From the NCBI GenBank assembly GCA_015039465.1, contig MU130245.1, positions 1-21,288 of the forward strand: a stretch of 21,288 bases of DNA, in the 5' to 3' direction. Under the pieces are notes generated by a model. That model did no database searches. It was not told where the DNA came from and saw nothing but the letters and a program-made list of their open reading frames with translations. This document shows, one piece after another, positions 9,700 through 17,514 of the stretch. The DNA is from Phlegmacium glaucopus. Its lineage: Eukaryota; Basidiomycota; Agaricomycetes; Agaricales; Cortinariaceae. Position 1 is the first letter of the stretch. Each line of letters begins with the position of its first letter. A program made the translations under genes and the position numbers.

Positions 9700-10285
9700 T
9701 GTTAAGTTTAAGACAAAAGGAGAAGTCACATCGGAGTTACTCCGGAACGGACGGAACGGAACCGGAACAGTAACCCGGAAAGGACGTTGGCCTCAGCGTG
9801 TGTGCTGTGCTGCCCAGCTCCTAAGGTGTCCTGATTTCGGAACGGAAGAAGAAAGTAACAAGTCGGAAGACCTCAGTGACTTAGAGGAAAAACAAGAGGA
9901 GGGAAACTAAGTTGATATTTGAACTGAGGGAAAACATACAAGTTCGAGTACTTTAAATATAAAAGAAATTGCAACCAAAATATAGAATATAAATATAAGT
10001 GCTGCGTTCTGCTCCCGGAAAAGGCCCTGCATTCTTGGGTGAATAATCCATGGCTGGTGTGCTGACTGATAGTGGGAAAGATGATGACAAAGAATAGTGG
10101 TAGTGGTGAAGAAGTGATAACGGGTTTGGAGTATGGATGGAAGAACCGGAATGACACGGAGAAGTCTCGGAGTTGAACATAGGAAGAGTAGTTCGGGGAA
10201 TAAGGGAAGGCACTGTTCGGAGTACGGACTACCGGAGACAGCTCCGACGGAGCTGGACTGGAGTAACGTAAGACGGAATGTAACA
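9700..10285. mobile_element. Solo LTR, 586 bp (copy 2)
   Basis: Begins TGTTAAGTTTAAGACAAAAG and ends GGAATGTAACA, flanked by a perfect 5 bp duplication GGTGG (9695-9699, 10286-10290). It is the same family and orientation as 6253-6825, with the two differing by small indels (for example an extra GGACGGAAC near 9750) and scattered substitutions. The opposite arm keeps the unoccupied site (CCTCCCACCTGAC near 9101), so the LTR arrived after the fold-back arms were formed. No coding capacity. Confidence 0.93.
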
Positions 10286-10336
10286 GGTGGGAGGGGTATA
10301 TATAACCATTAGTTTTTATATATATACAAGCAATGA

Positions 10337-10412
10337 TGGTGCAGTTGGTAGATCACTGATGCAGTGTGGGAATTATGTCACATGACCTTTCTCAAGGTCT
10401 TTGGTTCAATCC
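10337..10412 (+). promoter_or_regulatory. tRNA-like Pol III A/B box pair, right arm
   Basis: The plus-strand twin of the pair in the left arm: A box TGGTGCAGTTGG at 10337-10348, B box GGTTCAATCC at 10403-10412, with hairpin GACCTTTCTCAAGGTC between and a TTTT at about 10434. Each would direct a short outward transcript of roughly 100 bases. The conserved spacing and boxes are seen; transcription is inferred. Confidence 0.55.
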
Positions 10413-10492
10413 TCCTTACTGGTATTAATATTATTTTCTTTGTCATTTGCTACAAGTCAGGTGATTAATTACTTGATTAGGAAGTTGGCAAT

Positions 10493-10770
10493 TTGAATTC
10501 TTGGAATCCTTGGAATTCCTTGGAAACACTTGGAACATTTGGAATTCCTTGGAAACACTTGGAACATTTGGAATTCCTTGGAAACATTTGGAATTCCTTG
10601 GAAACAGTTGGAATGAAATTAGAAATAATCCTGGAAACAATTGGAATTACTTGGAAACATTTGGAATTCCTTGGAAACATCTTGGAAACAATTGGAATTA
10701 TTTGGAATTCCAAGGACTTCCAAGGATTCCAAGGATTCCAAATGTTTTCAAGGAATTCCAATTGGAAAGG
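10493..10770. repeat. Minisatellite of TTGGAATTCCTTGGAAAC units, right arm
   Basis: A tandem series of words such as TTCCTTGGAAACACTTGGAA and TTCCTTGGAAACATTTGGAA, more regular than the left-arm array and richer in GGAAAC. Long frames rich in W, N, L, E and G cross it on both strands; they are artefacts of the repeat. Confidence 0.9.
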
Positions 10771-10787
10771 GTGGGGGACTGTAAAGT

Positions 10788-12632
10788 ATTGGGTTTGAAC
10801 TAAATTTACTTAGTGCTCCCACTGCAAAGGCAATGTCTGGTCGTGTACTGAGCATTGCATACATTAGCGTTCCGATGAGACTTTGATAAGGGTATGATCG
10901 CATGGCATCCTTTTCAATATCTGTTTGTGGGCAGTCATCTTTGGACAACTTGATTGCTGAGCTCAATGGGGTTGGATGTGAGCAACTGTCTGCGACATTA
11001 TATTGTTTGAGTGATTCTTGAATGTATCGAGTTTGAAATAGTTGGATGATTCGATGATCTCTATCGTAGTTGATTTTGTGTCCTAGGATTTGTGTAATTG
11101 GACCCAGGTCCTTGATTTTGAAATGCAAGCTGAGTAATTGCTTGTGTTCAGCCATGACGGATTGGTTGGTTCCAAGCAATCCCATGTCGTCAATGTAAAC
11201 AGCTAGAAAGCAAATTATACCATTGTTTCTGTATACATATATGCAGAAATCAGCATGGATACGCTTATAGCCAATTTTCGCCAATTCAGTGTCAAGAAGG
11301 CTGTTCCAAACACAGGAAGCTTGTCTTAATCCATAGATTGAGGCGAGTAACTTAACGACCTTTCTGGAATAGGTTCCACATCCCTCTGGGAAACAAAGGT
11401 AAAGCTTGATGTCTAGTAGACCATTTAGGAAAGCTGTTTCTACATCCAGATGGTCGAAATAGAGACGCAGCCTTACTGCTAAGGCGCAGAGGACGCAAAT
11501 CAAAGTAAGTTTTACAACCAGGGCAAAAGTTTCATTGAAGTCAATTCCAGGCATCTGGTAGTAACCTTTTGCAACTATTCGAGCTTTGTAACACTCTATT
11601 GTGCCATCAGTGTTACATTTAATTTTGAAGACAAATTTTGCATCGATAGCTTTATGGCCAGGTGGAAAGGAATTTTGTTCTTCAAACGTACCCATTTTTT
11701 TGAGTGACTGTAATTCCGATTGTATAGCCTCATTCCAATGATCAGCATCAGTACGACTCATTGCCTCTGCATATGTTTGTGGATCTTGAGAAAAGCCTGA
11801 TGAAGCTGCTGAGGCTGCATATGCTTGCGCTATTTCCACATATGCTGCTGGAATTTCTGGGTCTTCTTCAACAATTTCTTCATCAAGTGTTGGCGCTTGA
11901 AGCGGAGGTAGTGATGGATTCAGTTTGATTAGGTCATCAATTGGTGAGGTAGGGGATTGTCTAAAGCGTTCTGGAAGTCGACAAGTATGTGGACCTTCAA
12001 TATCGGGTGGTGGTCCCAGTAATTTGATTTCTGTTCTTCGACGTCTATGGGGTTGTACATGTGGCAAAGGTGCTGGTTGTTGATTTTCCAGAGACCAAGG
12101 ATGAATGTGCATGTCTTCGTTTTCAAGATCTTCAAGGTGAGTATTAGCTTCTTGTTCTAGAATACTCTTTCTTTGGTATCTGGTATTCTCATCATTCCAC
12201 CCATCTCCAACTTGTGTGATGCCAGAATTGTTTATGGCATTTTCTCCATTCCAGATGATCTCAGTTAGATCAACTTTCTGTTCTGGGATGGATGGGGGCT
12301 TTAATTGTTCATCAAAGATGACATCTCATGAGATAAACATGCACCGTTGCTTTGGATCCCAGAGTTGATAAGCTTTTGTACCCGGTTCATATCCCATCAT
12401 TACACATTTCCTTGTTTTTGAATCTAGCTTAGTGCGCCTTTCCTTTGGGATGTGGGCATATGCTGGGCAGCCAAACGGACGGTATTGTGTAATATGTGGT
12501 TTATTGCCTGTCCAAGCTTCATGTGGGGACTTATTGGGTAACCGATTTATCAGGTATGCCACTGTAGTTACTGCATGTTCCCAAAAGCCCTTAGAAATGT
12601 TGGAATCATGTAGCATTGCGCTAACAGACGGC
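10788..12632 (-). pseudogene. Copia pol: integrase C-terminal region and reverse transcriptase
   Basis: The frame starts inside integrase at AMLHDSN and reads KGFWEHAVTTVAYLINRLP, FGCPAYAHIPKERRTKLDSK and GYEPGTKAYQLWDPK. A TGA at 12326-12328 follows IS where DVIFDE continues, then comes an acidic linker and the RT domain. RT motifs are KARIVAKGYYQMPGIDFNET, HLDVETAFLNG, YGLRQASCVWN, the catalytic YIDD in LAVYIDDMGLLG, and TRPDIAFAVGALSKFSSNP at the insertion point. Apart from the one TGA the frame is open for about 600 codons, so decay is recent compared with the gypsy element. Upstream of 12632 the sequence is unrelated. Confidence 0.93.
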
Positions 12633-12765
12633 CAGCACTGAGCGAGGACCTGCAAAGCCAGGACTGCCGAAATGCGGAATTTGAAAGTCTGCTCAACTGT
12701 TGATGTGACTTTGTGTTACTTTTGATTTTCGACTCCTCTCCATTGCAATGGGTCCTGCATGGACT
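12632..12765 (-). repeat. Inverted copy of a kinase-upstream segment (partner at 20600-20738)
   Basis: The reverse complement shares CCGCATTTCGGCAGTC, GGCTTTGCA, GACCGTCTGTT-like, TTGCAAT and GGAGTCGAAA words in the same order with 20600-20738. It abuts the point where copia homology starts, and just beyond it (from about 12826) the neighbouring sequence matches the right-hand locus in direct orientation, so an inversion breakpoint lies between 12765 and 12826. No gene was seen. Confidence 0.7.
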
Positions 12766-12825
12766 TCACCTATAAATTCAAAATAAATGCTGTTATGTAG
12801 CCTGAACCCTTGCGGCATCTTCCAA

Positions 12826-13290
12826 GGGAAATAGGTCGTTCCAAAGAGTGTTAGTATGTTAGTATGTACATGGTATTCTAAGTTCTTGCGGTATCTGCCA
12901 AAGGAGATGTTTCTGGGGCCTGGGCTGGGATCACTGGCAGGACATGCCATCAAACATGAGGAGTTCATTTTTCTTCCTGTGGGCCAGAATTTTCTGCACA
13001 AAATGAGGTAGAAAGGGGTTCCCTTTGAGCTTTGAGCTTTGAGCTTTGAGCTTTGAGCTTTGAGCAATAGCAATCAGACCTAGAGCTTTGTGCTACATTT
13101 CAAGTGCAAGATGATGACCCTAGAAAGGCTAGTAGAACATGCAGAACTTGGACACGATGGACCACCTTCTAGATTATGGACTCTTCTCTGACTCCATACA
13201 GCGATCATTTGCAAACCAGAGATATATGCCTGACATCGGATGACACTTCTGATGACATTTCTGCCTGTGTTGTGATTCTGTTATTGTGAG
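12826..13290. repeat. Spacer module R1, direct copy of 20872-21190
   Basis: AGGTCGTTCCAAAGAGTGTT, CGGTATCTGCCAAAGGAGATG-like, ATTAGATTATGG-like, CTCTGACTCCAT and GCCTGTGTTGTGATTCTGTT recur in order in the right-hand copy. The distal upstream flank of kinase A keeps only a short part (about 16620-16665). The module belongs to the upstream side of the kinase genes. No coding sequence was found; the minus frame at 12693-13073 is open by chance over a microsatellite. Confidence 0.85.
13024..13065. repeat. (TTTGAGC)6 microsatellite
   Basis: Six perfect 7-base copies inside module R1. The equivalent place near 20990 has no expansion, so it grew after the modules separated. Confidence 0.97.
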
Positions 13291-13429
13291 ATACTTTGAT
13301 TGCCCTGACAAACTCGAGGCAGGTCAGTATGGTTCAAGGAGAGGGCCATGAAGTACGCCTACTCAATACCTGCTATCCTCCCCCCAAAATTTCAAGCTAC
13401 CCCATGACGATATTATTATTGGTTGCTGT

Positions 13430-13757
13430 CCATTCCAGGGGAGCACTATCTGGAATCATCAGCGGGCATGAATGGTTGACAGATATTTAGTCTATTGTGC
13501 CTCATGTCTGAACTACCGTACAAGTTAAAGGGACGCGGCACCATGAGGTGTTGTACTTAGGCTAATTGTCCTGATATAATATACAGACAAAGGCTAGCAT
13601 CTTTCAAGTTCCCAATTCTATATTCTGGTGGGAAGTATGTTCCCATTTTTCAACGGATCCAAATTGTAATGAAATGCTTTCCTGTGCGATTATGCAATTT
13701 TTTCTGATGTGGATAAGGTTGGCAAAGCTATTTATAGATACTCAACCTCCCTTACAT
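13430..13757. repeat. Spacer module R2, direct copy of 16670-17000
   Basis: Shared words in order include GGAATCATCAGC, GATATAATATAC, GCTAGCATCTTTCAAG, CCAATTCTATATTCTGG, CCCATTTTTCAA, TGGATCCAAATTGTA, GAAATGCTTTCCTGTGCGAT and the TATA-like GCTATTTATAGATAC. The TATA-like word is conserved in both copies. No gene was seen here. Bases 13290-13430 between R1 and R2 have no partner and no recognised feature. Confidence 0.85.
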
Positions 13758-13765
13758 GTTTGCTG

Positions 13766-14405
13766 CATCAGTAAAATAGCATTTCAGATTCCATGTTTTC
13801 AAGAGTTTTCATTTGTATCTACATGATTCTGGGTTTTTGGAAGCCTGGAAACACAGAAACACAGAAACTCTGCAGTTCTTACATTGTATGACAACAAAAA
13901 TGCTAAGTATTCAGTCACTACGAAATTTAGTCTACCAAAGTAATACTACTAGTTACTAGTAACTAGTAAGACTACGACTAGCTGATGCTAGTGGGGAATT
14001 AACTGTGCAGTGGTGGCTTTATATAAGTAACTGGCCTCAGGGTTAGCTCGCTAGAAATCACCAGAATATTCCATCAATTCCAGTTGTCAATGTCAAGCAA
14101 TTGATGGAATATTCTAGCGAACTAACCCTGAGCCCATTTACTTATTATATAAAGGCCACCACTTTTCACCCAATTCCCATGAGCATCTGCTCATCATATG
14201 TAGTCTTACTAGAGTAATTATGTATGTAAATTGTTAAATTCGAGTTTCTACAAGTTTCCTAGGTTCCCACACCCCACCCAACAGGTGTGTTTCCTGGAAA
14301 AGGGACATAAGTTTCCTGATGTCTGAGTTTCCATAGTTTCTGTGCGTTTTCTCATGTTTTCTATGTTGTGCAACCTCTGGAAACTCAGATGCAAAGTTAC
14401 TGATG
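13766..14405. mobile_element. 640 bp terminal-inverted-repeat insertion in the kinase spacer
   Basis: Starts CATCAGTAAAATAGCATTTC and ends with the inverted form: the reverse strand from 14405 reads CATCAGTAACTTTGCATCTG, giving about 28 bases of imperfect terminal inverted repeat. The arms hold inverted GGAAAC/CACAGAAAC words. The equivalent spacer at 17000-17040 lacks it and joins the flanks (GCTAGATTTGAATT against GCTG...TGGATTGGAATT), so copy 2 is the empty site. The target duplication is short or unclear. No coding region; a non-autonomous DNA element. Confidence 0.7.
13945..14212. mobile_element. MITE-like palindrome nested in the 640 bp insertion
   Basis: A 268 bp near-palindrome. ACTAGTAAGACTAC (13962-13975) pairs with GTAGTCTTACTAGA (14200-14213), GTGGTGGCTTTATATAAGTA with its complement near 14140-14163, and GAATATTCCATCAATT with AATTGATGGAATATTC around a loop near 14080. 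AGTAAT flanks both sides (13939-13944, 14213-14218) and may be the target duplication. The left end has local expansions of CTAGTTACTAGTAACTAGT. Non-coding. Confidence 0.78.
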
Positions 14406-14429
14406 TGGATTGGAATTAAAACCCTTGTT

Positions 14430-14985
14430 TGTCGGTGTTATTTCCTGCCTGCTGAAGTTGATTCTAGTTTATTTTGCTTTTTGAGATTGCTGAATCCCAT
14501 GTTCAAACAGATTGCAAACAAACTCCATATAAGTAAGCAGACTTCGCTTGTTATGTATTTTGAGCTAGGCCAAAGAGAGTCAAAAGCCCCAAGAAAAGTT
14601 GAGACATATGTCAATACATACTGGGGACTAACACAAACAAGGAACATGTAGAAATGTTGTTTCGGCTCCCAAGCAAAGGAGAGTGACTCGAGTATCGAAT
14701 ACAGCCCTGCGCATCAATGACGAGAATGAAACAAATAATACTCTTTGACGAGGAATGCATATGCGAGTGGTATATAAAATTAAAGAAGGGCGAGAGCACG
14801 ATTTAGGAACATATTCAAGCATCCATTGACTGCGAAAATTGTGTCGATAACAACGTAATGGGGGAATACAAAGTACAATTGTGCTAACAAATGTCTACTT
14901 GCGCCGCTTTGACACCGCACTCTCTAACCCGTCGACATGCTCAGGAAGGCGTTTGCCAAGAGGAACCATCCAGTCCATGTATCAT
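14430..14985. repeat. Spacer module R3 and kinase A 3' end, direct copy of 17040-17514
   Basis: Shared words include TGTCGGTGTTAT, GGCCAAAGAGAGTC, CACAAACAAGGAACATGT, AATTGTGTCGATAACAAC, ATAATGGGGGAATACAAA-like, CTACTTGCGCCGCTTTGACA and AACCATCCAGTCCATGTATC. The last part is the C-terminal coding end of the kinase. A 50-base stretch around 14690-14750 is private to this copy. No other gene was seen. Confidence 0.88.
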
Positions 14986-16471
14986 TGAATCTGTTATCGA
15001 GCTCGCTTGACGCATCTGTACCAGGGTAGATTTTTCCGGATCTCCGTCTAAAGGCATCGGGAAGTAGTCCACTTTGAAGTCCTCGGGCTTCGCGGATTCC
15101 CAGGTTCGAAGATCATCTGGTGGGTTGGAGTCATTGGTAGGTGACTTTATTCCGGTTGGAGTGATGCTGAGAGGCTCCATCTTCATGGCCGCCTCCCGGA
15201 GACGCTCAGAGAACCATGTTTCATCAGGTTCATCCAACTTGATAGATATCCCGCTGTTCGGAAGATAACGCTCAAGGAAGACTTTACCCAGTTGGTCCAC
15301 GAGTTTGTTGACACCAATCTTCTCGAATTGGGCGACGCCCCAATCACTTCGATCGATCAGACAGTGTGTTAACACGCTCATCTTGCCTTTACCTCCAATT
15401 ACCGACCCATCTCGGAGCCGACTGTTACGGGAAAAGATGGTTTGCATCCCTTCATAGAGGGAACCGGGGAGCTCGTCATGTTTTAGATAGAGTAGAGCCT
15501 CGTAAACGAAGACCCAGAAGGCAGACTCTATATCATCCCATAGCGTATGTCTTACAGTAGGACCTTCGTTCTGTAAGATTCTCGCGGAAATAAATGCCCA
15601 AGTGCCCTGCATATACACTGTCAGTAACCACAAAATTAGACATATGAATCGTAACTCACGGTACGTCCAGAACGTGGTTCGCCTCCATGCTTCCCCCAAA
15701 GCAAACACATATCCCAGTCGATAAGAATACCTCTCCATTCTTGGGTCTCTTTATCTTTGACGATCATTATGTTGCTGGCGCTGAGATCGCGGTGTAATAT
15801 ACCCACTTTGTACGCTTGTTGAGCGCCTGGTAGAGAGATCGTTAGAATTGCCAACCAAAAAAATGGATAAAACGCGCACCTTCAACCGCATCGGCAATAC
15901 AGGATAGCAGTACTTTGCACCAGGCAAACGTTGATAAGTCACGAGCGACAGTATTCAAAATTAAATGATGGCAAACCATTTTGCATTTCAAGTATTTTGA
16001 TTTTGAAGAGAACTCCTCGATCCGTTCCTGCGTTTCCGTCTCCAGCCCAGGAACGTCGCCGCCCAAACGCATAGATCGCACATCCTGTTCCTTTAGCATC
16101 CGGTAGGTAACTGCTTCGCGAGCCGTAATACGCTGGAAATCATTTTTCAATGAATCTTTCAGAGAACACATTGTAGACTTCTTTCGATTCATTCGATTCT
16201 TTACGTTCTCTTCATAAGGATAAGCTAGACAGCGACTATTGGCACGATTAAAAGGAAACAGAGGGGCACGCGCATATTTCGGAGGCGGAATGAAGAAGGT
16301 TTCTTGGACGTCCGTTTTGTCATCTGTCACGTCCATGCGAAAGAATCCTTCAGAGGAGAGGCGCATGTCACTAGGTTTGAACATCTGGGGATCCAATCCG
16401 ACTAGATAGTGACCCTTTGTCTCGAAAGCGATCCTTTCATACTCTTTCTTCATATCCCTGGGCGCGTTCAT
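14941..16471 (-). CDS. Fungal-type protein kinase (FunK1 family), kinase A
   Basis: Three exons: 16471-15880, 15826-15660 and 15606-14941. The two 53 bp GT-AG introns carry CTAAC and CTGAC branch-like words; the predicted protein is 474 aa. Residues in order: LKDS with the likely ATP-contacting Lys105, Glu119 in REAVTYRML, GILHRDLSASNIMI with His209-Arg-Asp211, IDWDMCLL with the metal-binding Asp234 (DWD in place of DFG), and RTGTWAFIS as the activation-segment end. The C-terminus is hydrophilic. FunK1 kinases are expanded in multicellular basidiomycetes; substrates are unknown. The ATG at 16471 follows an in-frame TAA eight codons upstream. The protein lacks the N-terminal RFIRWDR-type region present in the neighbouring mirrored copy, so it may be N-terminally shortened. 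Confidence 0.88.
15607..15659 (-). other. Kinase A intron 2 (53 bp)
   Basis: GTGAGTTACG at the donor, TATGCAG at the acceptor and CTGAC 12-16 bases upstream of it. Splicing joins SGRT to GTWAFIS in phase 0, which restores the kinase motif. The same intron occurs at 19505-19557 and, mirrored, in the 17515-19292 block. Confidence 0.9.
15827..15879 (-). other. Kinase A intron 1 (53 bp)
   Basis: Donor GTGCGCG, acceptor CTACCAG, branch-like TTCTAACG. Without splicing the frame stops within the intron. With splicing ADAVEG joins AQQAYKVGILHRD. The donor is non-consensus after GT but is conserved in all three copies. Confidence 0.88.
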
Positions 16472-17000
16472 TGAGGAGGGTAGGTAACAGACTTATGAGA
16501 ATACGGGTCTGTCGAGCTGTTGGGGCTCGCGTCCTTGGCCACTGCTGTTGTGCGAGTCAAGAACGAACCTTGCACGTGAACGTATTTGTACTTGATTACG
16601 CCAGAATCCTCGAACCCTCTCCAGTACATCGTATTCTTGCGGCATCTGCTGAGGGAGATGTCCGAGTCCACTCCGAGAGGACACACCTTTGGAAATCATC
16701 AGCAGGCGAGAATGATTGACAAATATTGAGTATAATGTCTTGACTACGGTACAATGGGCGCGGCACTCTCCATGAGGTGCTGCACTCACTGGCAGGCTGA
16801 TTGTTCCGATATAATATACTACAGGGCTAGCATCTTTCAAGGCTCCCAATTCTATATTCTGGTAGGAAACGTGTCCCCATTTTTCAATGGATCCAAATTG
16901 TACTGAAATGCTTTCCTGTGCGATTATCAATCTAATAGCACTTTTTCTGAGATGTGGATTAAGGTTGGTGAGGCTATTTATAGATACACCACTTCCTTCA
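16472..17000. repeat. Kinase A upstream region with R2 copy
   Basis: The 170 bases next to the ATG match the upstream region of the right-hand copy (20375-20545), with shared GGTAACAGACTTATGAGAAT, GTCGAGCTGTTGGGG and GCGAGTCAAGAACGAACCTT. From about 16670 to 17000 the sequence is module R2, including GCTATTTATAGATACACCAC. No TATA box is placed convincingly for the minus-strand kinase; a promoter must lie here by position only. Confidence 0.75.
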
Positions 17001-17039
17001 CCCAACATTCACGGTCCAACCAACATTCGCTAGATTTGA

Positions 17040-17514
17040 ATTCGAACTCTTATTTTGTCGGTGTTATATTCTTGCTGAAATTTATTTCGCGTTCTGAGAT
17101 TACTGAATCCCGCATTCAAACAGCTGCAGACTCTATATAAGTAACCAGACTTGTTATCTATTTTAGGCGGGCCAAAGAGAGTCGGGAGCCCCAGGAAGGA
17201 GTTCAGACGTATAGATACGGGAGACCTAGCACAAACAAGGAACATGTGGGAATGTTGTTCCGGCTCCCAGGCGAAGGAGAATATCCAAGACAGCCTATAT
17301 ATGTAAATATAAATGAGGGCCAGAGCACGATTTATGAACACATCTAACCATCCATTGGCTGCAAAAATTGTGTCGATAACAACATAATGGGGGAATACAA
17401 AATACAACTGTGCTAACAAATATCTACTTGCGCCGCTTTGACATCGAACTCTCTGACGCGTCGACATGCTCGGAATGGCGTTTGCCAAGGGAAGAACCAT
17501 CCAGTCCATGTATC
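17040..17514. repeat. Spacer module R3, second copy
   Basis: Direct copy of 14430-14985, ending in the C-terminal codons of a kinase at ...CCAGTCCATGTATC. Homology to kinase A in the normal orientation stops abruptly at 17514/17515. Here R2 and R3 adjoin without the 640 bp insertion found in the left copy. Confidence 0.88.
17424..17514 (-). pseudogene. C-terminal codons of the third FunK1 kinase (normal orientation)
   Basis: Minus-strand codons IHGLDGSS followed by LGKRHSEHV and a terminal KRRK, with stop TAG at 17424-17426. This tail is longer than that of kinase A (SSWQTPS) because of an indel near 17490. The piece has no start. Its upstream coding sequence is found only in the mirrored block: the last mirrored bases give ITDS plus two bases of Met, and 17514 supplies the third base, so the frame is exactly continuous once the block is turned round. 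Confidence 0.8.

Larger units (their letters stand above)
9478..10786. repeat. Fold-back element, right arm (interrupted by a solo LTR)
   Basis: Starts TTCTATCGGT, mirroring ACCGATAGAA of the left arm, and ends GTGGGGGACTGTAAAG. Subtracting the solo LTR and one target copy (591 bp) leaves about 718 bp, matching the left arm. The inner arm is nearly identical to its partner. The outer minisatellite is much more diverged, as expected from repeat-length turnover. Confidence 0.92.
8605..10790. mobile_element. Long fold-back (terminal inverted repeat) element in copia RNase H
   Basis: Flanked by the 9 bp direct repeat GGGTTTGAA (8596-8604 and 10791-10799). The inverted arms start CTTTACRGTCCCCCACC, run about 717 bp each and close on a loop of about 150 bp. 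From the outside in, each arm holds a TTCC/GGAA minisatellite, a tRNA-like Pol III box pair and an AT-rich inner part. The right arm carries a nested 586 bp solo LTR; without it and one target copy the element is about 1.6 kb. There is no coding region, so it is non-autonomous. A 9 bp target duplication with long arms suggests Mutator-like or classical foldback transposition; this assignment is inference. Confidence 0.9.
7182..12632 (-). mobile_element. Ty1/copia element, 5' truncated and split by a fold-back insertion
   Basis: The order on the minus strand is integrase C-terminal region, RT, RNase H, purine tract and LTR, the Ty1/copia order. Gag, protease, the integrase catalytic core and the 5' LTR are missing: homology begins at about 12632 with AMLHDSN. 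The pol frame is interrupted by TGA at 12326 and 8268 and by the element at 8605-10790. Removing that element and one target-site copy rejoins the RNase H frame exactly. Confidence 0.9.

Noticed and set aside
10330..10425. A functional tRNA gene
   Set aside because: A and B boxes are good, but the acceptor, D and T stems do not pair; kept only as a Pol III promoter-like, tRNA-derived unit.
12693..13073. 126-residue minus frame with an SKLKAQ repeat
   Set aside because: The start is the translated TTTGAGC microsatellite and the rest is spacer module R1, which is not open in the second copy.
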